Assembly: GCA_036346225.1 (NCBI GenBank) | Contig: JARFIW010001344.1 | Coordinates: 248,001 to 312,000 of the forward strand | Length of the DNA stretch: 64,000 nucleotides | DNA from: Platerodrilus igneus | Lineage: Eukaryota > Arthropoda > Insecta > Coleoptera > Lycidae | Direction of reading: 5' to 3' | Made by a program: the position numbers and the translations under genes | The notes under the pieces: generated by a model | What the model was told of the DNA's origin: nothing | The model's input: only the letters and a program-made list of their open reading frames with translations | Databases searched by the model: none | In this document: positions 51,401 to 62,600 of the stretch, piece after piece | Layout of the letters: every line of letters begins with the position of its first letter | How positions within the stretch are numbered: position 1 is the first letter of the stretch

Positions 51401-51676
51401 ATTATGGTTTAGAAAATAGTAGTTTTCGTGGACTAAATAAAATAGCTTAGACTGGTTAATGTATATGGTTACATATTCTCGTACACATCCACAAACATTT
51501 GTTTACGTCCACAATAGCAATGCCGGTAGTTTTGTTTAACAAATAGTAGAAAAGATACGTCGGTGTTAGTGTGCGGAAGCCCATAGGATCGTTGGAATCA
51601 AAAGAACGGTGGCGGAATGTATGGTGGTTCCTGTTAGAATAAGCGAAAGTGGTTAATTGATCGTATTAGATGTTTA

Positions 51677-52385
51677 AATAAGCGAAAGTGTAAAGGCCTA
51701 CATAAACAAAATTTAATTATCCGACAAAAAGTGCGCGATGTGCTACACTTATAAAGAAAGTATGGAATGGTGCTTTTTAGCGGCCCTACCCGTAAAAAGG
51801 GCGACTGACTTTTCCAAGCAACTACAAGAATAGCAGTAGCGCAGAGAAGGGGTATGCAATGTATTATACAGTTACTGCAAAATATGTTAGTTTACGCGTA
51901 GCTCGGATGTGTAATTGATCACGACTTAAAGATCCCCCGGAGGTTTAAAAATTCTCGGACCATTGTCGTTTGAAAAATGTTTGTAAATTATCAGAACAGG
52001 AGCGGGGTGAAGTATAATGGATGATTGACTGAGTTTTTCTACCTTTACGAGGGAATTGGAAGTTGACAGACATCGAGCATCTAATTTCTATTTGGACGAT
52101 ATCAAGTACTTACCGGTTCTAGAAATCATTACGTGCGGTCGACCGCTATGCGAAAGTGTAAAAGCCACAGAAGCAAAATTATCAGACGAAAAGTGCGCGA
52201 TGTGCTATAGAAAGTATAAAAAAAATGGTGCTTTGCATCGGTCCTAACAGTAAAAAGGAGAGTGACTTTTTCTAGCAATTACAAGAATAGCAGTAGCGCG
52301 GCGAAGGGGTATGCATGTATTATACAGCGCATTGTTGCTGTAAAATATGTTAGTTTACGAGAAGCTCGAACGTAAACAAATTAAA
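51677..52385 (+). repeat. Direct repeat, two units of about 245 bp, period about 470 bp
   Basis: The series gcgaaagtgtaaa, aaaagtgcgcgatgtgcta, gactttt, acaagaatagcagtagcg and aaatatgttagtttacg occurs at 51,681-51,900 and again at 52,149-52,360 with about 80 percent identity. The second unit lies in an open stretch ('YLPVLEIITCGRPLCESVKA', near 52,105) with Cys pairs ('EKCAMCYRKYKK') that could be a small zinc-binding module. No known family. Confidence 0.65.
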
Positions 52386-52959
52386 TTTTAATCTATAATT
52401 AACCGCGATCGTAAAAATGGGAAATTAATGGTTAATTTTAATACTGCTAAGCATATACTTTCGCTCGGTGATTCATTTAGAAAATATTCAAGCCTACCAT
52501 TTCCTAAAGTATGACGTAGAAGTTATTTAAATTAAATTACTTTATTAGTAAGTATCCTGTAGACAACAAGTTGGTATTTTCTTGGTAATGGTTTAAAGTG
52601 TTTTTGGTTATAGTAGCACTGCATCTTCTACAGCACGACTTGCAGACAACTTGTGTGCGTGTGCTACCACCCTTTTGGATTTTAAATATGCACGCGATCC
52701 GTATAACATGGAAGACGTTTCCGATGTTTTTACTAACGGCATTCGCACCATCGACGAAGCGAACCAGGTGCATGCATTGGCGCTAAATGTATTGGACGAG
52801 CAGCGAGGATTATGACGTCATTTAGTTCCCCGCTGAATCCTCAACTTCGTTCGGTATCTTCGAAACCTTCGGTTTGCATTCTATAGGGTACATAAAGCCG
52901 GTGCGCGAGAGTAAACTCTTTAGTTATAAGTTAGTTCGCTTACAAGTTAAGTCTTATAG

Positions 52960-53770
52960 TGTGGATTTTGTTTTGTACTAAAATGGTACCTGCAAACGTT
53001 TTTAAATGCGAGCCCTGTGACGTCTACTTTACCAGGAGGGATGCTCTCAAACGGCATCAGAACAAATGTTGTGGTGTAACATCGTCCAAGGTTAAGCTTA
53101 TACATCCGTCGACAGCAAAGTACTTAAACTGTGGGACTTGCGGTTTCGCTTTTACGAGAATGGGCAACTTACAGCGAACAAGGAAAAACAGCACGGCATG
53201 TCATTAAGCCGTAAACGTTCAGCTCCGCCAGCTGTTAAAGGGTCTTGTACGAAACAACCACGAATTATGTGTAAAGTATGCGATTTCGAAATGGAAAAAA
53301 CTACGTATGCCGCACATTTAAGGAGCAACAGACATAAAAATGCATCAGTTACCGCTACTAGCGACGATGGTGTAGAAATGGTTAGCACTGCGTTTAACAA
53401 CCGTATGGCTAGCTATCGTATAAAGAACGCCAGTGTCGACGATGGGTGCCTGAGTTTCTTTGAAGCAGAAAGAGCGATTTATTCGATTAATAAATGAAAA
53501 AGAATACAACATACAGCAGTAAAAGTCTACTGCGAACTCTACGGCGTTTACATCAAAATGGGGAAGAGGCTACCGATGTGAAACTTTAACACAAAAAATG
53601 TGGTTATAACGTCTTCTAGTAATCTGGAAAATATGTACGAGGTCTTATGAAACCATAAGAACAAAATCAGAGGAATTTGAAACATGCGGGTCCGGTTGGT
53701 CTTTGGAAAAGGTGCTCTATTTAGAAATAAATATTAATAAGTATGACCCGATATGACAAGTTCTAGGTTG
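52960..53770 (+). pseudogene. Zinc-finger ORF resembling the N-terminal part of a Polinton-type polymerase ORF
   Basis: The frame opens at ATG 52,983 ('MVPANVFKCEPCDVYF'). Finger 1 is C-x2-C-x12-H-x4-C. Finger 2 ('LNCGTCGFAFTRMGNLQ') is cut by a frameshift near 53,165. Finger 3 is C-x2-C-x11-H-x5-H (53,270-53,335, 'CKVCDFEMEKTTYAAHLRSN'). Then follow 'AFNNRMASYRIKNAS' (53,390-53,435), a stretch 'VVITSSSNLENMYEVL' (53,602) and 'GSGWSLEKVLYLEININKYD' (53,690-53,750), with frameshifts between. From memory of arthropod Polinton-like elements, fingers followed by these tracts precede the DNA polymerase B domain. No exonuclease or polymerase motif is present before the arm ends, so the gene is truncated. 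Confidence 0.6.
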
Positions 53771-53929
53771 AAAATAAAAAATTGTGAATATGTATTTAGA
53801 AATGTGGTTTACAAATTTAAACTGTATTAGTAAAAATTGTTTGTAATAAAAAGTTTTAAGAATAGTTTTTAGATTTTCTTTTAGGTATGAGCCGCAGGAA
53901 ATTTATAATTTAGAGGGTGTGTGTAAAAT

Positions 53930-54525
53930 GGTAAGGGGTGGCCCTATTTTAAATCTGTTTACAGATTTGGATTCTACATAAAATTCTAGACTAACAAGAT
54001 GTATTGCATGTATAAAAAATTTATAAGGACCGTCAGAAATCGCTACCAGCAAAAAAAATAATCTTAAAATGGGGGTAGCTCTCTGGGGGATGGAGCTATC
54101 TAAAAAATTTAAAGAGATTTGGGTAGCTGAGAAAATTCTATTGTTAATTGATACCAAACAAGATAGGTTTATCTCGTGGGTGGAAATGTGGAGAAAGATT
54201 TATCTCGCAGAGGGTATGTGTAACATTGCAGGGCGTGGTCCGATTTCAAATCTGTTTACAGATTCGGGATGTGCGTAAAATTTTAGACTAACAAGATGTA
54301 TTGCATGACTAAAAAAATTTATAAGAACGCTCAAAAGTCGCTACAGGTAAGAAATCTTAAAATGGGGGTAGCTCCCTTGGGGGTGATGCTATCTGAAAAA
54401 TTGTTAGAAATTCGGGTAGCTGAGAAAAATCTAATATTAATTGATACCAAACAAGATAGGTTTATCTGTGGGTGCGGTGCCAATAGACACCGAGAAGTAT
54501 CTCAAAAATTTTAGGGGTTAGGTTA
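53930..54525 (+). repeat. Tandem duplication of about 295 bp near the outer end
   Basis: aaatctgtttacagatt recurs at 53,951 and 54,248, and gataccaaacaagatagg at 54,150 and 54,443, with the words between in the same order. A more diverged relative lies at 50,940-51,030 (and 2,620-2,720 in copy A). Open frames in it are short and unassigned. Confidence 0.85.
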
Positions 54526-54716
54526 TCGATTTTAGGTTAGGATGGTTGGGGTAAACTCCCACAAGGAGGAGATTCATCTCCACAGGAGAGAGCAGGTGGA
54601 GATTCTTAAAAATAAGACTTTATAGTGCGAATTTACATGTAAATTTGGTCCAGATGTGTGTGGAAATGTGGATGCTGGTGGAAATGTGGCAGTGGATTCC
54701 CTGAAAATGGTCTACT

Positions 54717-54722
54717 AATATG
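54717..54722. other. Candidate 6 bp target duplication AATATG, right
   Basis: Partner of the AATATG at 39,262-39,267, three bases outside the shared arm end. Confidence 0.35.
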
Positions 54723-55081
54723 TATTTAACAGAGATAAAACGAAGGTTTTGTAATTTTTAAAATTATGAGTTTGACAGAATCGGCAATTTTATTGAAATG
54801 CTCTGGTTACTAAACACTACATTTAATCAGAATTATGCAGTATGTCTCAATATTAATCTTGTACGTTTGAGATTAATTTTCCCCTTTTTACACTCGGTTT
54901 TTATTTACCGTAATGTCCTCTGGTTACATGTGATCGATGGCAAAAATAAAGTAATTTGATAGCAAATGATCGCCTCAGTTGTACTGCGATAGTGTTTAAT
55001 TGCACTTTAATTATAGTTTTTTAGATATTTTTATGTTATATTATTTAAGAAGTATTTCAATTTCTGGTTCAAATATTTAAC
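54723..55081. other. AT-rich stretch without recognisable features
   Basis: No similarity to the left flank of the palindrome (below 39,262), which is what shows that the palindrome is bounded. Nothing else was seen. Confidence 0.5.
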
Positions 55082-55490
55082 ATTTTATTTGAAATCAATA
55101 TTCTCGGCATGCCCGATGCTATGCCAGGACAAGGGTATAGTTTGCCAGCGCGTATATTACTAAGGGTGTACAGATATACTGTAAATATAGCGTACATGTT
55201 ACTTTACAATATTATTTAGACATCATCGGCTACATTGTTGTTTGTGTTCATGCTATACTCCAATAACTTGTTCTTGTTTATGTCCTTGAGAAAAGCAAGT
55301 TATTGAAGCATATAATGAGCACAAACAACAATGTACTTGAAGGTTTGTCTAAAAAGTATTTTAGAGCAGTATATATGCTATATTTACGGTATATCTGTCT
55401 AACCTTAGTAATATATGTAGTAGCAAACGATACCTTTGCCCAGGCATAGCATCAAGGCGTGCCGAGAATATTGATTTCGAGTAAAATAAC
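55082..55490. mobile_element. Fold-back MITE, about 410 bp, arms of about 190 bp
   Basis: The left arm (gaaatcaatattctcggcat, gatgctatgcc, aatatagcgtacatg, acattgttgtttgtg) is repeated inverted on the right (gccgagaatattgatttc at 55,461, ggcatagcatc at 55,443). The arms almost meet near 55,280, so the whole element is one imperfect hairpin. It lies at the truncated 5' end of the LINE that follows. No target duplication was seen. Confidence 0.8.
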
Positions 55491-55499
55491 ATACACAGG

Positions 55500-57545
55500 T
55501 ACACATGGCAAAGGGGAAATGCGAGTAGTATAATTGATTTGGTTGTGTTTGATAAAAGTCTAAGATAGCTGGTAAAGGACACGAGAGTAATGAGAGGATC
55601 TGAGTGTGAAACCGATCATTTCCTAGTTTTGTCCAGAATTGATCTTAGCCGAAAGTGGGTTTGGAGAAGAAAGCATAATATGAGGCAATCAAGGGTAAAT
55701 CTAAAACACTTGTTGGAAGAGTCGACTTAAAGGGAGTACTAGCGTACTCCCTTTAAGTGTTAGAAAGAAAGTTACATGACTGCAAACAGGAATAGGATAA
55801 TGTCCTGAAGTTTGAGGATGTGAAGAAAGCATGGGATTGTTTGAAGAACAGTGTAATGAAATGTGCTTTGGGAGTATGTGGAACGACAATGATTGGTACA
55901 TATAATAAAAATTCATGATGGAAAGATGAGATGAAAAAGGTTGTCGAGGAAAAGAAAGTGGCATATAAGAAAATGATTGCAGAAAAAGATATTGAGTTAA
56001 GAGAGCAACTTCAGGAAATATATAAGAAGAAAATACGATGGGTAAGGAAGATAAAAAAGGGTGGAAATAAGTGTCTAAATGGCATTGTTAACAGTAGAAA
56101 TAAAATGGTTTGGGACGAAGCACCTGTGAAAAACTGTTGAAAAGAGTATTTTAAGATGTCGTATGGTGGTGGCAAAAAGGATACGGATAACTGTGTGCAT
56201 GATGAAGAAAACAGTAATATATTGGTCAAAAGAGTAGATAATGGCATAAACCTCGAATACATTGTAGATGAGGTATGAAACGCGGTGAGAACTCTCAAGA
56301 ATGGCAAAGCGGCAGGTGTAGATGGAATAACAAGTGAATGCTTAAGTATGGGTCTGAGGTGCTTATTGAATGTTTGTGCAAACTGATAGAGTTGTGTATA
56401 GAACAAGTGAAGGTGCCTGAAGATTGAATAGTGCGATCATTATCCCTTGGCACAAAGGTCAATGCAGCAAGTATGAATGTAAAAATTATAGTGGGATAAG
56501 TCTGTCGAGTGTACCGAGTAAGGTGTATGGAAAAATTGATGAGCAGAGCATGATATGGGACGTTTAATGTGGTTTTATGCCTAAAAGAAGATATGCGGAT
56601 CAGATATTCGCAATGCAACAGATTGTTGAAAGGAAATGTATGCAGCATTTGTAGATCTGAAAAAATTGTATGATTCTGTGTACAGAAGTGGATTATGGAC
56701 GGCGCTGCGTGAATACGGTGTAAGCAAGTGCTTGATAAAATCTTTCAGAGCAATGTACGAAGACAGTAGAGCATGTGTACGGGTGAATGGCTACATGGGG
56801 CAATACTTCGACATTGTGAAAGGTGAAAGATAGGTCTGTGTGATGTCTCCAGGGCTGTTCATTGTATTTATGGATAAATGTATCAGGCAGACCTGTAAAG
56901 AAATGGAACAGGTGAAAATTGATGAAACAAATGTCAGTGTCCTGTTATATGCAGATGACGCAATATTGTTGGCCAAATCGCCACAAGATTTGCAGCGAAT
57001 GCTTGACAGGCTGTCGACAGCGTGTGGAAATATCCGATTAAAAGCGAATGTAAATAAAACGAAAGTAATGATTTTTGACAGAGATGGTGGACTTGACGAC
57101 TTTGTATTTAGAACGGACAATGACACTATAGAAAAAGTGAATGACTTCGTGTACCTCGGTAGAAAGTTTTTGAGCAATGGAAGGGTGGATCGTGAAATAG
57201 AAAAAAGGACAAATGCTAGAAGAAAAGTGTCTGTAAGTATGTGGGCAGTGAACTGAAATGAAGGATAGGGTATACATGCAAAGCTGGCCATTTACAACAG
57301 TGTGTTTGTGCCAACCGTTCTGTATGGAAGCGAAATTTGGGTGGCAGAAAAAGCATGTTAGTCGTATAAATGATGCAGGAATGAGGATCCTAAGAAGTGT
57401 GTGCGGAAAAACATTGAGAGAATACGTGCCAATCGAATGGGGCAGAGCAGAGTGTGGAATACAAGTGACCCCTTAAAAAGTTCAGCAAGCGAAGTACGTT
57501 TTGAAGGTTTGGACATGTGGAAAGAATAAATGAGGATTGAATATC
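55500..57545 (+). pseudogene. Non-LTR retrotransposon (LINE): endonuclease end and reverse transcriptase
   Basis: The 5' end shows the last motif of an apurinic-type endonuclease, 'RVMRGSECETDHFLVLSRID' (55,583-55,645). RT blocks follow: 'LKNGKAAGVDGITSECLS' (56,295-56,347), 'NYSGISLSSVPSKVYGKI' (56,485-56,540), 'AAFVDLKKLYDSVYR' (56,640-56,685), and 'VLLYADDAILLAKSPQDLQR' with catalytic YADD at 56,948-56,959, then 'VYLGRKFLSNGRVDREIEKR' (57,152-57,210). The tail 'RFGHVERINE'-like segment near 57,500-57,530 is usual for the 3' end of such ORFs. Stops (56,278, 56,831, 57,254) and several frameshifts inactivate it. The RT style is that of RTE/Jockey-type insect LINEs; I cannot fix the clade. 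Confidence 0.85.
55725..55758. repeat. Perfect 15 bp hairpin inside the LINE
   Basis: acttaaagggagtac, loop tagc, gtactccctttaagt. It falls between the endonuclease end and the RT and breaks the reading frame there. Confidence 0.9.
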
Positions 57546-57548
57546 CAA

Positions 57549-57570
57549 TCGTACGCACGCACGCACGCAT

Positions 57571-57633
<63 letters not shown>

Positions 57634-57685
57634 CTCACGAACGTAAGCGCACACGCACGTTCGCACACACGCACGCACACACACA
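57549..57685 (+). repeat. ACGC microsatellite, LINE tail
   Basis: About 20 acgc units with a single change (acgcatgc), then degenerate cacacgcacg repeats up to the mariner. A simple tetranucleotide array at the 3' end is usual for LINEs that prime on short repeats. The Arg/Ala/Cys/Val frames across it are by-products. Confidence 0.9.
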
Positions 57686-57687
57686 CC

Positions 57688-59328
57688 GTGCGTCCCAAAA
57701 GTAACGGATATATTCGATTAAATGATTATTGACAATTTCTGAATAAAAAGCTCTGAAACGTCGATCTTTATTTTTAAATTGTCATTTAATTATGTAATTT
57801 TTAACCCCCCACCCTTCACCCCTAAGCGCTAGCATTTAAAAATTTTAAATAGCAATGTATCCCTTGTGATACCTCAATTAATAGCATTTTTCATGCAGAA
57901 ATAGAATTTTACAAAAAATTCTAAATCCGTTGATAAACAACTGTTTTATTCAATAACAACTTATTCACTTAAAGTGACAATTTTCGGGTATGCCTTGACA
58001 AACAAAATGTTTGTAAAGTGTCAAATAAGTTTAGTGAAAGTACGTTAGTTAAGTGCGTGTTGCTTGTTTAATAATAAGTCAGCAAAAATGAGACTTAACG
58101 AAGCCTAAAGGATTGTAATTTTAATGATGATTGGCTTTGGAGATAGAATTCGAACGCACAAAGAAGTTCAAATTTTATTCAATGAAATTCATCTCGGAAT
58201 ATTGGACACGTACGAGATAAATCTAAAGATGGACGTCCATCAGCTTTAGATGAAGATTTAGAATTGGATGTCTTGCTATTTGTGCAGGAAAAATCCACAT
58301 TCAAGCGTTGCGGGAGTCGCTTCACAGTTAAATGCATCAAAAAGTGCAGTTCATAGATTTCGCCGTAAGCAAAAATTTCACCCTTACAAAGTGCAATTAG
58401 TGCAAGAGTTATCAGATGATGATTTTGATAGGCGAGCGCAATTTTGTGAGACAATGATGGAACTTAGCAATGAAAATCTTGGATTGGAAGGAAATATTAT
58501 GCTTTCTGATGAGGCAACATTTTATTTAAATGGTACCGTTAGTAAGCAGAATTGCCGTTATTGGGCTGATGAAAATCCGCACTGGATGATGGAAGCAAAT
58601 ACACAATTTCCACAAAAGATTAATGTTTGAGCGGGGATAGTGGGTAATAAAGTTATTGGACCGTACTTTTTTGAGACAACACTCAATGGGGAACAATATC
58701 TAAATTTTCTCCAATTTGAATGAATTCCGGCTTTAGCGGTACTACATCCGAATGCAGAAGAACCTGATTCACCTGATCCCAGTATTTGGCTACAGCAAGA
58801 TGGTGCGCCTCCCCACTATGCACATCCAGTACGGGAATATCTCGATCAAGTATTTCCTATGAGGTGGATTGGTAGACGAGGACAAATTGAATGACCCGCA
58901 AGGTCTCCCGACTTAACCCTTTTAGATTATGTTCTCTGGGGTAACTTAAAATCTAAAGTATAGTAAACAAAGTTCAACAAGAGTTCGTCTCTAAATTAGG
59001 ACACTGCCTAACCGCTAACGGGCAGCAGTTTGAGCATTTAATTGAAATTGGGTTTGTTTTTGCTTTTTATTTAAGTATTGTTTATTGAATAAAACAGTTG
59101 TTTATCAACGGGTTTAGAATTTTCTGTAAAATTCTATTTCTGCATGAGAAATGCTATTAATTGAGGTATCACAAGGGGTACATTGCTATTTAAAAATTTT
59201 AAGTAGGGGATGCTAGCGCTTAGGGGTTAAAGGGTGGTAGGTTAAAATTACATAATTAAATGTTAGAGATTTTTACTCAGAAATTGTTAATAATCATTTA
59301 ATCGAATATATCCGTTACCTTTGGGAAG
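57688..59328 (+). mobile_element. IS630/Tc1/mariner transposon with about 270 bp terminal inverted repeats
   Basis: The outer part of the left end (gcgtcccaaaagtaacggat, continuing through attcgattaaatgattatt) recurs inverted at 59,285-59,328. The match goes on inwards past aagcgctagca, aattttaaatagcaatgta, tatttctgcatgagaaatgc and tattgaataaaacagttg, giving arms of about 57,688-57,962 and 59,070-59,328. Long terminal repeats of this size are known in some mariner-type groups. The element sits between the LINE tail and a TA microsatellite, so a TA duplication cannot be told apart from the context. Confidence 0.9.
58088..59041 (+). pseudogene. DD41D mariner-type transposase, inactivated
   Basis: The start 'MRLNEA' (58,088) is followed by a TAA and frameshifts through the helix-turn-helix. 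From 58,268 one frame stays open apart from TGA codons to 58,960: 'NASKSAVHRFRRKQKFHPYK' (second helix-turn-helix), 'LSDEATFYLNGTV' (first Asp 58,508), 'WLQQDGAPPHYAHPVREYL' (second Asp 58,799) and 'RSPDLTLLDYVLWGNLKSK' (third Asp 58,925). The second and third Asp are 41 residues apart (DD41D, the rosa-like group), the first two 96 apart. In-frame TGA stands at 58,628, 58,721 and 58,892; the third falls where this family has Trp. A TAG at 58,961 and a deletion precede the last piece 'LGHCLTANGQQFEHLI' (58,998-59,043). Confidence 0.9.
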
Positions 59329-59330
59329 CG

Positions 59331-59332
<2 letters not shown>

Positions 59333-59368
<36 letters not shown>

Positions 59369-59390
59369 TTATATATATGTATATATATAT
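59333..59390. repeat. TA microsatellite
   Basis: Alternating TA with small interruptions (tatttattta, tatgta) between the mariner end and a sequence like the end of the 8.7 kb repeat unit. Confidence 0.9.
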
Positions 59391-59670
59391 TACTGTGGAT
59401 TTATAAGCTTAGATAGGTGTACATAAGTCAAACATTTATTTATTTGTAGGTACCCTGTATGTAGAAATCAATTTAGAATTTAAAACAAGTCAATATAATT
59501 AATTTTTTATACTTTAATTTAGGACGAGGATAATAATTAATTACCAATAAAATTGATGACAAGGACAGAAATCGTGTTCAATTATTATTATAAAAGCTTT
59601 TCATATCGGGGTAGTATAAAAATCAGTAATTTCTTAAGGGTCGCATTCGCTAAAACATTTGTGTAACTGT
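59391..59670 (+). mobile_element. Third, diverged end of the TA-microsatellite-bordered repeat
   Basis: After the microsatellite comes ttactgtggattt, then taccctgtatgtaga at 59,451, a tttaattt-agga word and agtataaaaatcagtaattt (59,610-59,629). The same series at 8,683-8,960 reads ttgttgtggattc, accaccctgtatagaga, tcatttagggaga and ggtaagaaaatcaataattc. Only one end was found. Confidence 0.4.
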
Positions 59671-62600
59671 ACAAGGTTGAATATTCGAAAACAAGCTACG
59701 AAGGTTGTAAATTTCAGGAAACGAACATGCAGTAGATAAATAATTCCAATAAAGCTTTTAAACGTTCAGAATATATTTCGACGTACAACGTCATATTTAA
59801 ACCGTAACCTTGGTAGTTTGTACCCATGGAAACTAATATCTTAATAAAAATATTTAATCATGAATTTAGATTTTCAAACTTTGCTTTAGATTAAATTTAT
59901 GCTTTATAAAATTGTTTACCTAACAAAATCTTGTTACGAATTTTTCAAAGTTGTTGTTTGATGGGCGCTAGTGAAACTTATTTTTCTAAATGGGCGCCAG
60001 TGAACAAAAATCTTCCGACATAGCTAGGGGTCTATTCCTGGGTAGAGCAATAAGAAGTGGGGGGGTAAGTCGAATTTTGTTTGCAAACCAAAGCTAAACA
60101 AACTTAAATAGGCGCCACCAAGTCCTGAGATAATCACGATAAGAGCAAAGCACAATTCTAAGGGCGGGCGTGGAAACCCAAAGATAAAACGATCGCCTTC
60201 GTTAACAAAAACCTGTCTTATAAAAATAAGACGCAGCTCCTGTAAGAAATTACAAAGATTAAATAAAGAAAATGTAGAACACCATTTGTGTCCTAGAAAA
60301 GTATTAAAAATAAAAAAATGTATATCCAGTATGCTATTGGCACAAAATTATTACTCAAAAATTCTACCTTTATGTTATCAGATTTGATCGCATTTGACCA
60401 AAATAAAAGTCTCAAAGTTTAACTAATTGTTTACTGAAGTAAAAAAACTTTCTTTTAAAATTTCAAAACTTTTTAACAGGTAAAAAATTCTCAACAATAA
60501 TGTTTATAACAAAATCAAAATTTGTCTTTTTAAAGCAAAAGACAGCTCACTAAACATAAGCTTGTTTTAAATATTTGATCAAAATAATTCGTAAACACAA
60601 TGCATTAAATTATCATTTCTATCTTGGGCATATCTTATCAGGTAGATTACAGTTTCATAATTAGTACGCAGCGTGTATTTAAATTTTAATACTTAGTTTT
60701 TATAATTTATCTGTGAATAAAAGCTAATTTCTAGATTGAAAAATGTTTAATTTAAATTTTAGGAAAGTTGCTCGAAACATCTGCTTTCACGGCAAACATC
60801 TGCCAAATGTTGCTACATCACAAAAAAGTATAACGTCGAAAATATACCTTGAAATTTATCTGAAGTTTAAATGGATAAAGCTTACAATTATATAAACTTA
60901 ACCTGACAAAAATTTTTTTCTACGGTTTGTAGAACCAGTTCAACAATAATCGAAAATGAAACAGATCATATGTTCATAAACATAATAGCAACTTTCGTGC
61001 TTTCTTTATGACCGTCTGTTTTTCAAATTCTAACGACATTCTAACCACATGCAAAAATTTCTTAAATGTAATAACAAACCAAACTGCATCTGATTCTCCT
61101 AGACAAATCCGAACAGAAATTCCATCAGTTCCAAACAATACTATAAGCCATTTCAAACTTGGGACAACAGCAATCACGAACACATGTCTGCAATCTTATG
61201 TTCTTGTACAAACCCATACAACTTACAAAACCAAAATCTTCACTTGTCCTTTTCTATTGTTTTTCGTAGGCGCGCGTTAGTAGAAGTTACTGAAATTGTT
61301 CCAAGTCTAGCATGACCTGAACCACTCACACGAATAATTCAACCGAAGGTCGTATGCCTCTAGTCTGGAATACATCTTGATGAATTAATTGCTAGGGCGA
61401 CTAACGAACCAAACTAGAAACGAATGATCGCGACGGTATTAAAGACTCGCGGTTAAAGGTTGGGAAATACGTAGGATGAAGGATTGTTAGAGATGCTTGC
61501 CAAAATAACTTTATGTGACACAGATTTTTTACTACAAGAAGATTATTAAAACAAAGCGTTCCATTAGGTACTATATGGAACATTATTAAAGAGTAAAGCA
61601 CGCTTAGCGCATTATCCTCGTAATTCAATGCGAATAAATACTGATTAAATTAAACATGTTACAATCTTTATAAATTTACATTATGAATAATATTGTCAAG
61701 TACTTGCTTACACATGACAACTATTTAATAAAGTTCAAGATTACTTATTAAAAGATCTTATTATAAAACTAATTTTGTAAATATGTGAGTCGTTTAGTCA
61801 GTGCTGAAAAGATGACAAACGAAGCTCATAATTGTGTTAATGATATATAGTGCCTATTTGATTTAGAGGCCTTTTTTTAAATGACCAAGATTAGTAATAT
61901 AAATACATAAAATTAATGGAGTATTTAGAAAACTTATAGTAAATGTCGGTCAAAGTAAATCAGAATATTTTTCAGTTAATATATGTGTTGATATTTAAGA
62001 GCTTTGATTTCTTTATCAACTTAGAAAAGGTTAATTACACTCAAGGAAGCACTTAGTGTTTATTCTATCCATACTTATCTTTAAATTCTATAAATTATAT
62101 ATAAACCAGAATTGCATAAATTCAGTAAGTAGAGTGTCCATGCACTAATACACAAAAGAAAAATATCATAGATGCACAAAACCTGTCTGATTTATTGATT
62201 TTTTCATTTTGAGGCGCAAACTGCTGGCTCTAATATTATTTTATTTACTTAATTTTATTTCAGGATAAACGTAGTACCATCTAAAAATACAAAACCTTGT
62301 ATTCCAATAACAGAATATATTCCTTGAGGTTCCTGTATTTTTCTTAGCGATATATATTGTTTTTTACACCTTACCTAAGTACAGTGGCGCCCTACCCATC
62401 CGTATTTATTTAACGACCCCTGATAGTCTCTCTAAACCCCTGAAGATAGAGTTCAGAGCTAGTGCGGAAGTCTTCAAAAGTCAGTTGTATTAATACGGAT
62501 AAAACTACATTTTTTGCACGACTTTTGTGAGAAAAAATAAAGATCCTTTCTTTTAGAAAGTTGCATCATTCTATGAAGAATCATCTTAGATAACAATAAT

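Noticed and set aside
57358..57698. Cys/Arg/Ala/Val-rich frames
   Set aside because: They are translations of the ACGC microsatellite.
58628..58894. TGA read as Trp (alternative code)
   Set aside because: TAA and TAG stops and frameshifts are also present, and nearby pseudogenes contain all three stops. Decay is the simpler explanation.
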